29,705 nucleotides of DNA from IMG/VR virus record IMGVR_UViG_3300042505_001866, positions 1-29,705 of that record; one strand, given 5' to 3'. Below, piece by piece: positions 21,459 to 29,705 of this stretch. The position numbers and the translations under genes are program-made. A model generated the notes under the pieces. It did not search any database. It was not told the DNA's origin and saw nothing but the letters and a program-made list of their open reading frames with translations. Numbering within the stretch: position 1 is the stretch's first letter; each line of letters starts with the position of its first letter. Source of the DNA: a virus.

Positions 21459-22264
21459 GCGAGCGCGGCCTCCCGAGCGTCGATGAGGCCTTTGCGCGGC
21501 TGACGAGCTTTCCGCCGCTGCACCTCGACCCCGAAGAGTTCGACGCGTTCATCGCGCTGCACGGCACCTGCGGGCACCTGCGCCGGGCGCTGGTGTGCCC
21601 CTGCCGTCGCGCGGCCAGCGAGCAGCCCGCCGTCGACTGCCCCGACTGCGCCGGCGCGGGCCTGCTCTACCCGGCGAGCCTGGACGTCCACACGACGGCG
21701 TTGCTCACCAACCGCGACGCCAGCTCGCGCGCGCTGCCGGTGGGTCAGATGACCACCGGCAGCGTGGACGCGACGTTCCAGTCGACCATCCGGCCGGGCG
21801 AACCGCTCATTCCCGGGCGCGGTGACCAGTTTTGGCCCGAGGGTGAAGAGCACGTCGTGTCGCAGCTGCTGTACCGCGGCGGCATGCCGGACCTGACCGA
21901 GCGCCACGACATGGACTGGGGCCCCGAGCCGCCCCCAAGCCCGGTCGCGCCCGCCGAGGACCGGCTCCTCTACCCCAAGGTCGTGCGCGTCGAGTACGCC
22001 ACCTACCGCGGCCCGACCGGCTCGATTGAGGTGCGTCAGGACGTCGACTTCGAGCTCATCCAGCGCGCGCGCCACACCTTCATCGCGTGGAAGCCCGGGC
22101 GCGGGCCCGACCGCGGCCGGGCCGTGTCCTTGCGCTACCGCGCACAGGCGGTCTACATGGTCGCCGAGAGCGCCCCGCGTGCTCGTCTCGAGGCCGGCGC
22201 GCTGATGCCGCAGCACGCGCAGCTGCATCGTCTCGACCGCTGGGGCGAGGAGGGCCTGCGCTGA
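21455..22264 (+). CDS. Zinc-binding phage neck protein, head-closure candidate (269 aa)
   Basis: GTG 21455 overlaps the previous stop. Residues ~33-68 carry CGHL, then VCPCRR and DCPDCAGAGLLY, i.e. a cysteine cluster in the pattern CPC...CPxCxGxG that occurs in phage head-tail joining proteins. The rest is beta-rich (RVEYATYRGPTGSIEV, VRQDVDFELI) and ends in a helical segment. Its neighbours (adaptor upstream, gp10-like downstream) support a neck role. The final part overlaps the next gene by TGATG. Confidence 0.6.
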   Translation: MSERGLPSVDEAFARLTSFPPLHLDPEEFDAFIALHGTCGHLRRALVCPCRRAASEQPAVDCPDCAGAGLLYPASLDVHTTALLTNRDASSRALPVGQMTTGSVDATFQSTIRPGEPLIPGRGDQFWPEGEEHVVSQLLYRGGMPDLTERHDMDWGPEPPPSPVAPAEDRLLYPKVVRVEYATYRGPTGSIEVRQDVDFELIQRARHTFIAWKPGRGPDRGRAVSLRYRAQAVYMVAESAPRARLEAGALMPQHAQLHRLDRWGEEGLR

Positions 22265-23244
22265 TGCCGATCCTGAGCGACGTGCGCATCGAGGGCGCGC
22301 CCCTGGACGTCGACATCGACCCGGCCAAGCTCTCCATGGCCATGGAGCGCGGGGCGCTCATCGCTGGCGAGTACGTCAAGCAGGTCTGGGGCGTGACCGC
22401 GCTCGAGCTGGGCGCGTTTGACACCGGCGAGTACCGCAACGGCATCACCGACGACGGGCGCGTCGAGGTCACCCGGGCCGTCGACGGCAGCACATCGGTG
22501 GGCGTCGAGCTCAGCGTCACGAACACCGCGCCCCACGCGAGCATCGTCGAGGAGGGCCACGGGGCCTATCGGCTCGCCGACAAGATCGACTGGGGCAACA
22601 CCGGCGGCTCGATCAAGCTCGGCAAGGACGGCACGCCCTATCTGCACATCCCTTTCCGCCACACCGTGCCGGGCGGCGAGGGTGGCGGAATGACCAAGTC
22701 GGCCGCCAAGGCTCAGATGCCGCAGTCGGTGTACCAGCAGGCGAAGCGCCAGGTGTGGCGCGTGGCGAATAACGCGGGCCCCCAGCGCGCCCCGGCGCCC
22801 GCAGGCCAGCGCGGCCAGTTCCGGCAGCGGGACACCTACCGCACCGAGGACTTCGGCCGCGGCGGCACCAGCACGCGCATGCGGCGCGGGCAGACCTCGA
22901 CGTCGTTCGCGCCCGACCCGTCGACCGGCGAGCTCGTTCAAGAGCGCCGCGGCGCGCGCACCGTGGCCGCTGGGCGCCGCGGCAAGGACCTGGTCAACCC
23001 GGAGTGGAAGACCAGCCGCTTCGAGGGCATGATCAAGACGGGTGGCCCGGGGCACACCCGCTACCTGACGATCCGCACCTTGACCCCCGACAGCGAGGGC
23101 TGGAACATCCCGGCGATGATGGGCTACTACGTCGCAGCGCGCACGGCCGCGGTCATCAACAGCGGGCCCGAGCTGGGCGACCTCTTCGGGCAGGCGGTCC
23201 TGACCGTGGTCGACCCGTCGGCCGCGCCCGGGGGTAGCCGATGA
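22264..23244 (+). CDS. HK97 gp10-like neck/tail-completion protein with basic insert (326 aa)
   Basis: ATG 22264, TGATG with the gene before. Residues ~25-125 match gp10-like proteins: GALIAGEYVKQVWGV, DTGEYRNGI, VTNTAPHASIVEEGHGAY (the conserved 'apYA.yvE.Gt' region). A glutamine/arginine-rich stretch (~165-240) is probably disordered and basic. The C-terminal ~90 residues return to a folded domain (RYLTIRTLTPDSEGWNIP). The family is usually half this length (~120-150), so the basic insert and extra domain are unusual. It probably works at the head-tail joint. Confidence 0.6.
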   Translation: MPILSDVRIEGAPLDVDIDPAKLSMAMERGALIAGEYVKQVWGVTALELGAFDTGEYRNGITDDGRVEVTRAVDGSTSVGVELSVTNTAPHASIVEEGHGAYRLADKIDWGNTGGSIKLGKDGTPYLHIPFRHTVPGGEGGGMTKSAAKAQMPQSVYQQAKRQVWRVANNAGPQRAPAPAGQRGQFRQRDTYRTEDFGRGGTSTRMRRGQTSTSFAPDPSTGELVQERRGARTVAAGRRGKDLVNPEWKTSRFEGMIKTGGPGHTRYLTIRTLTPDSEGWNIPAMMGYYVAARTAAVINSGPELGDLFGQAVLTVVDPSAAPGGSR

Positions 23245-23999
23245 CGGTGCGTCCGAACGGTGGCCGGTCGATCAGCACGCTGGCGCGCGCGCTCCGCGAC
23301 GTGCTGTGGCGCGGCTTGGTGGAGCTCGCCAACGACGACGCCGCGCTGGAAGAGCTGCTCACCGAGCAGACCCGGCTGGTTGCGCCCGACCAGGCCGAGC
23401 GCGCCGCAGCCCTGCGCATCAAGTTCAAGCAGACCATCCTGGGCCCCGAGAACCGGCTGCGGATCACGCCCGGCTACCCCGCCAGCGACGCGGCTATGCC
23501 CGCCCTGAGCGTGGCGGTGATGACCGGCGGCGAGCAGCCTGACGAGGCCATGGCGGCTGACCACCTCTACTCGACCACGCAGCAGCTGGGCGTGGCGGTG
23601 GCGACGATGCCCGACGGCTCCGAGCAGGAGTTCCTCGGGCCGGCGCCCGCCGGCTACGAGTCGGTGCGGCTCGCCCCCGTGGTGGAGCACCGCGTGCGGG
23701 CCGGCACGCTGGCGCAGAGCGTCGAGGTGAGCGCGTGGTCGGTCAGCAGCGAGCTGTCCGAGGCCCTGTTTGCGGCCGCCCACCGCGTGCTCTTCGAGCG
23801 CAAGGGCTGGCTCATCGACACGCTGGGCCTCCTGTCGCTGGACATGGCCCACGGCAGCGTGGCGCCGTCGCCGCAGATGACCCCGACGCAGGCCCCGGTC
23901 CCCGTGCTCAAGGTGTCGGCGCGATACATGGTCACCTACACCGACCGCATCGGCCCGAAGCCCGGCGGCTTCCAGGTCCTCCCCGGCACCTTCTTCTGA
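23241..23999 (+). CDS. Putative tail terminator / completion protein (252 aa)
   Basis: ATGA overlap at 23241. The N-terminal helix LARALRDVLWRGLVELANDD is followed by a beta-rich centre, then VSAWSVSSELSEALFAAAHRVLF and YMVTYTDRIGPKPGG near the C-terminus. The order and the position between gp10-like and sheath genes fit the tail terminator (tail completion protein) that caps the tube. Low sequence conservation prevents a firm family name. Confidence 0.5.
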   Translation: MTVRPNGGRSISTLARALRDVLWRGLVELANDDAALEELLTEQTRLVAPDQAERAAALRIKFKQTILGPENRLRITPGYPASDAAMPALSVAVMTGGEQPDEAMAADHLYSTTQQLGVAVATMPDGSEQEFLGPAPAGYESVRLAPVVEHRVRAGTLAQSVEVSAWSVSSELSEALFAAAHRVLFERKGWLIDTLGLLSLDMAHGSVAPSPQMTPTQAPVPVLKVSARYMVTYTDRIGPKPGGFQVLPGTFF

Positions 24000-24008
24000 G
24001 AGGTCCCC

Positions 24009-25769
24009 ATGCCCTTGTTCACGACGCCCACGGGCGAGACGGTCTACATCCCCGGCGTCTACTCGCTGGTCCGCGCGGTCAGCGGCACGCCGACCCCGCT
24101 GCCCGAGTTCCACACGCCGATCTTGGTCGGCGGCGCGCCGCAGGGCATCCCCTACACGGCCAAGGCCGACCGGGAGGCGCACGAGACCTTCAACCCGTGG
24201 ACCTACTTCGGCACCAACACCGCCGCGGCCGCCGTCATGGGGCAGGCCCGGGACGCCGAGGCCATCCAGGCCGCGGAGTGGGCCGCACGGGCCGGTCACG
24301 AGGGGTCGTTCTTCATCAACGCCTCGGCGCTGGTGCGCGGCAACGTCGTGTGCCCGAGCACGGGCCCGGTCGCTGAGCTCAACGTCTTCCCGCGCCTCTT
24401 TGGCGCGCCCCCGACGTTCATGAAGCTCAAGTGGACCTCGAGCGGGGCCGTCGAGGTCATCCCGCTCAAGCGCTTCACCGCGGTCACCGAGGCCTTCAGC
24501 TCCGGCACCCGCATCTACGTCGCGGACAACAGCTGGGCCGTGCCGGGCCTCGCCATGGAGCTTGGCGACAACGACACCAGCAACGTCGCCGCCGTCGTGG
24601 CGGGCACCGGCGAGGAGACCCTGGCCAACGGTCAGAAGCGCTACTGGATCGACCTCGCCAGCAGCGTGACCGTGACCCTGACCCTGGCCGACTTCCCCTA
24701 CGCCGTCGTGTACGACACCGCGGCGTCCGAGACGGCCACGGGCATCACGACCACCGCGCAGTTCTTCACCTGGGCGCGCTACACCTCGCGCCTGATCGAC
24801 TGCACCAAGACCGGCACCTACACCGGCGCCGCGCCGGTGGCCTACCTGTCGAGCGCGACCCCGCTCAAGCAGATCAGCACCTGGGGCACCGTGACCCCCG
24901 GCGAGAGCCCGGCGGCCACGGCCACCGACTTCGCGGACCTGATCACCCTGCTCGACGCGGGGATGTACAACGACTTCGCCTTGACCGAGGGCCGCCTCAT
25001 GCGGGCCTTCTTCATCGGCACCAGCTCGGCGACGGCGCACGCCTCGTTCGGCACCTGGGCGCGGTCCATGCGGACGCGGCGCCGGCCGGTGAACGTCACC
25101 GCCGGGTGCGCGTGGGGCGACGTCGTCGTCAGCGCGAGCGACTCCACGTCGCCCGTCTACCGCGCCCGGGCGCTCAACAACCAGGACTTCTGCCTGGTGG
25201 CCAACGGCATGTCCTACCTCGGGTCCTACCTGACCCGGGCCGCCTTCGTGTGGGGCGCGCGGTGCGCCGGGGGCGTGGGCCACAACCTGACCAGCGACCC
25301 GTTCCCCATCGAGCCCGACGAGGTCACCTGGAACGAGGACGGCCTCGGCGAGATCACCAGCCTGACCCGGGCCGGCGTGGTCACCAACCGGCTCAAGTAC
25401 CAGGCGCCCGTCGGCTACGTCATCACGCAGGGCCTGTCGACCTACCAGACCAACATCCAGGCCTGGGACACCGCCGCCAACGCCTCGTGCCTCGTCATGC
25501 AGCGGGACCTCGCCGACGCCGTCGACGCGGCCATGCTCGACGCGCTCGGCGCGCAGCAGGGTGCCGACGGGGTCGACCCGGACAGCATCCGGTCGGTGAT
25601 GTTCGCCAAGATCGGCCAGGTCACCGACCGCGGCTGGCTGCGCCCCGGCACCGGCCGCGTGTTGTCGGTCACCCCCGACGACTCGGGCGCCGGCTACAAC
25701 GTGACGTGGACCGGGTCGCCCCCGCGCACCGTCGACTTCATCGGCTCCACCCTCAACCTCCTGGTGTGA
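24009..25769 (+). CDS. Contractile tail sheath protein (586 aa)
   Basis: ATG 24009 with GAGAGG upstream (24000-24005). The N-terminus (YIPGVYSLV, GTPTPLP, TPILVGGAPQG) corresponds to the sheath core arm seen in myovirus sheaths. A YLTRAAFVWGARCAGGVGHNLTSDP segment (~400-425) and a C-terminal beta handshake region (TGRVLSVTPDDSGAGYNVTW) follow the sheath pattern. Length is normal. The next gene is a tube protein of the usual size, which supports the call and shows that the phage is a myovirus. Confidence 0.75.
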   Translation: MPLFTTPTGETVYIPGVYSLVRAVSGTPTPLPEFHTPILVGGAPQGIPYTAKADREAHETFNPWTYFGTNTAAAAVMGQARDAEAIQAAEWAARAGHEGSFFINASALVRGNVVCPSTGPVAELNVFPRLFGAPPTFMKLKWTSSGAVEVIPLKRFTAVTEAFSSGTRIYVADNSWAVPGLAMELGDNDTSNVAAVVAGTGEETLANGQKRYWIDLASSVTVTLTLADFPYAVVYDTAASETATGITTTAQFFTWARYTSRLIDCTKTGTYTGAAPVAYLSSATPLKQISTWGTVTPGESPAATATDFADLITLLDAGMYNDFALTEGRLMRAFFIGTSSATAHASFGTWARSMRTRRRPVNVTAGCAWGDVVVSASDSTSPVYRARALNNQDFCLVANGMSYLGSYLTRAAFVWGARCAGGVGHNLTSDPFPIEPDEVTWNEDGLGEITSLTRAGVVTNRLKYQAPVGYVITQGLSTYQTNIQAWDTAANASCLVMQRDLADAVDAAMLDALGAQQGADGVDPDSIRSVMFAKIGQVTDRGWLRPGTGRVLSVTPDDSGAGYNVTWTGSPPRTVDFIGSTLNLLV

Positions 25770-25772
25770 CCC

Positions 25773-26252
25773 ATGTCCTACGCTGACTTTCAGGCGCTTC
25801 CTGAGTTCCGCGAGAAGCAGTCGGGCGCTGGCGTCGAGATCCTCATCTTCGACGCCGCCAACCCGGGCGCGCCCATCATCGGCGCCGCCAGCTCGCTGAA
25901 CGTCACCCAGGAGTTTGCCGTCACCCCGGTCGAAGAGGCCGGCAACGACGGTGTTGACGAGTTTGTGCAGGACCGGCACACCGGCCGAGCTGAGGTGTCC
26001 GCCTTCTTCACCCCGGCGTGGTCGGAGTCGGTCCCGACCCGCCAGAGCTTCATCGGCAAGAGCTACACCGTGATCGAGCGCGTGGCGCCCGGCCGCGCCG
26101 GCTCCGGCACGGTGCTCAGCGTGCTCACCAAGTGCCGCATCACCGGCGTCAGCGACGGGCACGGAGCCCGCGGCGCGATGACGACCAACCTGAGCTTGGT
26201 CTTCTCCCGCAAGTACAACGGCGCCGAGTGGGCCGCGGCGGCCGGGTCATGA
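25773..26252 (+). CDS. Tail tube protein (159 aa)
   Basis: ATG 25773, three bases after the sheath stop. The 159-residue product contains VEILIFDAANPGAPIIGAASSL, a TQEFAVTPVEEAGNDGVDEFV strand and SLVFSRKYNG at the end. Tube proteins of this length with this strand-loop pattern form the rigid inner tube of contractile tails. The match is by size and position more than by motif. It overlaps the chaperone gene by ATGA. Confidence 0.65.
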   Translation: MSYADFQALPEFREKQSGAGVEILIFDAANPGAPIIGAASSLNVTQEFAVTPVEEAGNDGVDEFVQDRHTGRAEVSAFFTPAWSESVPTRQSFIGKSYTVIERVAPGRAGSGTVLSVLTKCRITGVSDGHGARGAMTTNLSLVFSRKYNGAEWAAAAGS

Positions 26253-26785
26253 GCCTCCCCGTCAAGGTCATCGGCACCCGCGTGATCGACGGCCGGGCGT
26301 TCTTTGTCACCCCCGCCGGGGGGTGGTCAGAGGACCCCGCCGAGGCGCTCGAGGTTGTGCTCGAGGGCGACCCCACGGTGCGCCAGCTGGCCGCGGCCGA
26401 CCGCGCGGTGACTGCCTTCCTGGGCGGCTACCGCGAGCAGGCCGAGCTGACCGCGGTGCTCCGCGACCTGTACGCCGAGCTCCGAGACGAGTGCGATCAG
26501 CAGCTCGACCCGGGCCTTGAGGGGGAGGCCCGCGAGCAGGCGCGAGACCGCGTGTTTCGCTCGATCGACAGCCCGCTCAAGGACGCCTTCGTGCGCGCCC
26601 GCTCAAGCTCCCGCCGCGCCGAGTGGGTGGGGCGGTGGAACGCCTGCTTCATCCGGGGCCCCGAGGCGTGGCGCAAGCTCGACGCGGTGGTGGCCGACGA
26701 CGCCATCATCGACACGCTGCGGGAGGCCTACGAAGAGGCGGCCGAAGAGCTCCGCGTGGGAAAAGCGCAGTCCTCCGGGCGCTGA
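26249..26785 (+). CDS. Tail assembly chaperone, short form (178 aa)
   Basis: ATG 26249 overlaps the tube stop. The product is helical and charged after residue ~45 (VRQLAAADRAVTAFLGGY, ELRDECDQQLDPGLEG) and shows no structural-protein features. Its place between tube and tape measure, together with a slippery site near its end, is that of the gpG-like tail assembly chaperone, which keeps the tape measure soluble during tail assembly. The frame continues 21 bases past the slippery heptamer before TGA at 26783-26785. Confidence 0.7.
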   Translation: MSLPVKVIGTRVIDGRAFFVTPAGGWSEDPAEALEVVLEGDPTVRQLAAADRAVTAFLGGYREQAELTAVLRDLYAELRDECDQQLDPGLEGEAREQARDRVFRSIDSPLKDAFVRARSSSRRAEWVGRWNACFIRGPEAWRKLDAVVADDAIIDTLREAYEEAAEELRVGKAQSSGR

Positions 26786-27183
26786 GCGTCGCCGGCCTTC
26801 TGCCGGACCTGGAGGGCCTGCAGGACGCTTGGCTGGTCGCTCAGGCGCGCGAGCGCGCAACCTCGCTGCGGTTCGCCTACCGCCGGCGCTGGAACCTGTC
26901 GGCGGCAGACCCCGCCCTGCTGGACCTGTCCGAGTCCGAGATGATGGTCGACCTGCTGGCCGACCGCATCGCTGACGAGACGGAGATGGTGCGGCGCAAC
27001 CCTGGCATCGTCGACGTGATGAAGCTCGCCGCCGACAAGCAGGCGCAGGCCGACATGACCAGCAACGCGCTGGCCTGGCTCAACGACCCGGCCACAATGC
27101 GGGCCCTGCGCGCGATAGGGGGCGGCGCGCCGGAGAGCCCGCCGGCGCCGCCGCGACTACGACTGGGGGGCGTGAATGGCTGA
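26249..27183 (+). CDS. Tail assembly chaperone, long form made by -1 frameshift (gpGT-like)
   Basis: If ribosomes slip -1 at 26758-26764 the chain continues as GKSAVLRALSVAGLL... to TGA 27181-27183, adding ~140 residues. The added part is helical and charged (WLVAQARERATSLRFAYRRRW, DLSESEMMVDLL) and has no good start codon of its own close to the junction, so it is best explained as a fusion extension. Its end overlaps the tape measure start. Lambda gpG/gpGT and many myo- and siphophages use the same arrangement. The switch ratio cannot be seen from sequence. Confidence 0.75.
26758..26764 (+). other. -1 programmed frameshift slippery heptamer GGGAAAA
   Basis: The zero-frame codons read GTG GGA AAA, so the heptamer is G-GGA-AAA in the X-XXY-YYZ register. 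After a slip to GGG AAA the other frame is open for ~140 codons. A possible stimulatory stem is GGCG/CGCC at 26778-26793, and a second (CCGGC/GCCGG) at 26792-26806. Confidence 0.8.
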
Positions 27184-29005
27184 AACGACCCTCAAGATCC
27201 GCACCCAGACCGAGCTCGCCGGCCTCAAGGACCTGCGCGCCGAGCTGCGCGGCGCCAAGTCCGACGCGGACGCGCTGGCCGAGGCGCTCAACCGCGCCTC
27301 TGGCGGCACGGGCGGCGGCTCCGCTGCGCCGCCGGCCCCGGGCGCTCCGCCTGCCCCAAGCGGCTCGCCCCCGGCTCCGCCTGCGCCCGGCGGTGGCGGC
27401 GGTGGCTTGGGACCGCCCCCTGCCGGCGCTGGAGGCACCCAGGGCGGCGCCGCGCCCGCAGGTCAGCCGCCAGCACCCGCGGGACAGGGCGGCGGCCTGG
27501 GGCGCGCCCCAGCGCCCCAGCGCGAGGGCTCTGGCTGGCGTGACGCGGCATCGAGCCTCGCCCAGGGCGCGGCGGCCGCGGCCGGCTTCGGCCTCGGCAC
27601 GAGCCTCATCGGCATCCTGTCGTCGGCGGCCTCGAAGTTCATGGAGCTGTCCGGCACGGTGACCCAGCTCGGGCGCCAGTTCCGCGACACGGGCTCCGAG
27701 GTGGCCACCTACGGCTACAACTTCGGGTACACGATCAGCAAGAACGCTGCCATCGTCGAGGCTCTGGGGCGGCAGACCGACGTCGTCACCCGCGGCGACT
27801 ACGGGCGGATCGTGGGGTTCGCGCGCGACCGCGGCCTCGACCCGCAGACCGCCGCGGCCACGCTCGGGCGGATCGGCACCCTGTCGGGCGGACCGATGTC
27901 GAACGCCGACATGGCCCGCCTCGCCGGCCGCGCGACCATTCAGGGCATGGGGCAGGGCCGCCTCAGCGAGTTCCTCGAGTCGCAGACGACGCTGGCCGAG
28001 GCCATGTTCCGCCAGACCGGACGGGCTGACCTCGATCAGCTGGCGGCGCTCACGCAGATCCCCGGCATGGCGTTCGGGCCCGGCGACGAGCGCGGCCGCG
28101 GGCGCTCGGCCGCAGACCTGCTCGGGCGCCTGTCCGAGGGCATGCGCAACCCGGCCACCGACGTCTTCCGGCTGCGGATGATGGGCTACGGCGAGGAGGG
28201 CGGGCCCGGCTACATCGAGGCGCAGAAGCGCCTGGAGGCGGGCGCCTACGACCCGCGCAACATCGCCGACATGTTCAGCGGCTTCCAGCGCATGGGCCTC
28301 GGGCGCACCGCGTCGTTCCAGGCGCTCAAGAGCGCCACGGGCGGCGCGCTCAAGGCGCACGAGCTCGAGGCCATGGTCGACCGCTTCGGCACCGCGGAGG
28401 GCCTCGCAGAGCTGCAGGCGGTCATCGCCGGCGGCGACCCGGCGGCCATGCGGGCCTTCATGAGCGACATGAGCGGCGGCGACCGCGCCCGCTTCGAGAA
28501 GGGCGGGTTCAGCGCGCTGGGTCGCGCCCCCGGTCGCATCGGCGCGGGCGAGGGGTTCGCTGTGGAGACCGAGGCGATCCAGATGGCCCTCGGTGGCCCG
28601 GCGACGACGCTCATCATGGGCCTGCGCGACATGGCGATGGACCTGATCAAGACGCTGGGCAACCTCACCGGTTTCCGGGCCAGCGACATTCCCGGCATGA
28701 TCAACGGCCTCACGTCGGCACTGACCAACCTTACCGGCGCCATTGAGTCCGGCACCCGTCAGGGGTCTGAGGCTCGGTCAATCATCGAAGCCCCCGCCAC
28801 CATGATGGGGCCCATGGTCGACTACCTGTCGGCCAACCCAATGATGCACGAAAATGTCGCGCGGGTTGCCGGTTCACAGGTGTCGCGAGGCCTTGCCCCA
28901 TTGGCTGAGATCGGCCTGCGCACTGGCACGATGGGGCAGTCGTTCGATCAGGCTGTGAGCTCGATGGGTCTGCCGACCTTCGGGCCGGCCGGGAGCGGCA
29001 ATTGA
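27176..29005 (+). CDS. Tail tape measure protein (609 aa)
   Basis: ATG 27176 overlaps the end of the long chaperone. The first ~40 residues are helical (LAGLKDLRAELRGAKSDADALAEAL). Residues ~42-118 are a P/G/A-rich, low-complexity tract, then come hydrophobic alanine-rich segments (LAQGAAAAAGFGLGTSLIGIL, ~125-150) typical of tape measures, and repeated amphipathic helices. At about 1.5 angstrom per residue, 609 residues imply a tail near 90 nm, short for a myovirus. The GC content falls from 82% (28501-28560) to 57% (28801-28860) near the C-terminus. The following gene overlaps it by ATTGA. Confidence 0.7.
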   Translation: MAETTLKIRTQTELAGLKDLRAELRGAKSDADALAEALNRASGGTGGGSAAPPAPGAPPAPSGSPPAPPAPGGGGGGLGPPPAGAGGTQGGAAPAGQPPAPAGQGGGLGRAPAPQREGSGWRDAASSLAQGAAAAAGFGLGTSLIGILSSAASKFMELSGTVTQLGRQFRDTGSEVATYGYNFGYTISKNAAIVEALGRQTDVVTRGDYGRIVGFARDRGLDPQTAAATLGRIGTLSGGPMSNADMARLAGRATIQGMGQGRLSEFLESQTTLAEAMFRQTGRADLDQLAALTQIPGMAFGPGDERGRGRSAADLLGRLSEGMRNPATDVFRLRMMGYGEEGGPGYIEAQKRLEAGAYDPRNIADMFSGFQRMGLGRTASFQALKSATGGALKAHELEAMVDRFGTAEGLAELQAVIAGGDPAAMRAFMSDMSGGDRARFEKGGFSALGRAPGRIGAGEGFAVETEAIQMALGGPATTLIMGLRDMAMDLIKTLGNLTGFRASDIPGMINGLTSALTNLTGAIESGTRQGSEARSIIEAPATMMGPMVDYLSANPMMHENVARVAGSQVSRGLAPLAEIGLRTGTMGQSFDQAVSSMGLPTFGPAGSGN

Positions 29006-29705
29006 GCCTCGGTCGGCCGCACGTCTGGCTCTTCGCCGCCGACCCCTTGGTGGGCAAGGTCGACATCTCGGGCGAGGTGTTGGCCTTCCAGGTGCAGAAG
29101 GACGTCGACGGCCCGGTCGGGACGTGGTCGCTGCGCGTCGCGCCGCGCACCTCGGGGCCCGCCGACTTGCCCGGCAAGGTGCGAGACCAGTTCTGGTGGC
29201 TGCGCGCGGTGCAGCCCAACGACGTCGTGAGCATCGGCTTTGACCGCCCGGGCGGCATCACGCTCGGCATGGTCGACCGGGTGAGCATCGACCGTCAGCA
29301 GTCCGTGCGCAACGGCGCCGGCACGATGTCGGTCGCGGTCACGCTCACCGGCCGCACCATGGGCAAGCTGCTCATCAACGACCACATCGTGCTGAGCACG
29401 GTGCTGGGCCCGACGCAGGCCGACTTCGAGACCAAGATCGCCGACTCGCTCGGCGCCGACCACCCCCTGCTGCAGATGATCTACGGCCTGCGCGGCCCCG
29501 CCCGCGGCGCAGAGGGTGACGAGGGCTTCACGTTCCTGGGCGCCGAGGTCGGTCAGGCCGCGGCCTTCGCGCTGCGGTTCGGATCGACCCTGCAGGTGCC
29601 AGCCCTGCAGGATGCCTTCGGCGCGCCGGGCCCGTCGCGCTCTGCGGCCACGGCTGAGCAGATCATCGACGCGGAGACCTTCATCGCGCCCACCGACGTC
29701 CGGCT
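29002..29705 (+). CDS. Putative baseplate/tail hub protein, 5' part (runs off the window)
   Basis: Reading frame from TTG 29002 (overlapping the tape measure stop) stays open to the right edge (234 codons seen). The start TTG is chosen for the tight overlap; an ATG appears only far downstream. Sequence begins SLGRPHVWLFAADPLVGK, then VLAFQVQKDVDGPVGTWSLRV, ending in this window with TAEQIIDAETFIAP. The beta-rich start with a GTWSLRV strand and the place after the tape measure suit a gpD/gp27-like hub or a baseplate protein. No lysozyme or LysM motif is in the visible part. Confidence 0.55.
   Translation, partial: MSLGRPHVWLFAADPLVGKVDISGEVLAFQVQKDVDGPVGTWSLRVAPRTSGPADLPGKVRDQFWWLRAVQPNDVVSIGFDRPGGITLGMVDRVSIDRQQSVRNGAGTMSVAVTLTGRTMGKLLINDHIVLSTVLGPTQADFETKIADSLGADHPLLQMIYGLRGPARGAEGDEGFTFLGAEVGQAAAFALRFGSTLQVPALQDAFGAPGPSRSAATAEQIIDAETFIAPTDVR

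Noticed and set aside
23127-26162. Very long antisense open frame (1011 codons) opposite sheath and neck genes
   Set aside because: GC-rich third codon positions on the + strand remove stops from the antisense frame; the translation is R/G/H/V-rich without domain pattern.

Overview
This window is part of the virion-assembly region of a tailed bacteriophage, or a prophage, with a contractile (myovirus-type) tail. All genes run on the + strand, packed with ATGA, GTGA and TGATG stop/start overlaps. Base composition is very high in GC (roughly 70% or more in most lines I counted). The host cannot be named from the sequence; a high-GC bacterium is likely. No integrase, terminase, lysis gene, tRNA or rRNA is visible. 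The largest gap between genes is 90 bases, so no long gene-free stretch exists.

Layout. (1) 1-5679: the end of the portal protein, a small protein, a 674-residue Ig-repeat fibre-like protein whose last third has a different base composition, a 74-residue protein, a Mu gpF/SPP1 gp7-like head morphogenesis protein and two small putative decoration proteins. (2) 5688-9634: three large or unusual proteins, including one that joins an inorganic-pyrophosphatase-like domain to an HD phosphohydrolase-like domain; these are candidates for cargo injected with the DNA. (3) 9643-16018: an accessory cassette of a GNAT-type acetyltransferase (XF1762-like), then csf1-cas11-csf2-csf3, a further Cas6-like RAMP protein, a CysH-like PP-loop enzyme and a zinc-ribbon protein. 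(4) 16109-20500: S78-like prohead protease, scaffold, major capsid protein with an inserted Ig/FN3-like domain, and two small head proteins. (5) 20508-29705: neck and tail genes (adaptor, zinc-binding head-closure candidate, gp10-like, tail terminator candidate, sheath, tube, chaperone with a -1 frameshift site, tape measure, and the start of a baseplate or hub protein).

The main discovery candidate is the type IV-B-like CRISPR-Cas effector module sitting between two halves of a phage head-gene cluster. It has the IV-B hallmarks (csf1, cas11, csf2, csf3, a cysH-like gene, no DinG helicase, no adaptation genes, no array) but also an extra RAMP-fold protein that looks like Cas6, which IV-B systems normally lack. 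Its genes are translationally coupled and co-directional with late structural genes, which suggests production together with the virion.

All functional calls come from reading motifs and gene order by eye; no database or structure search was run.
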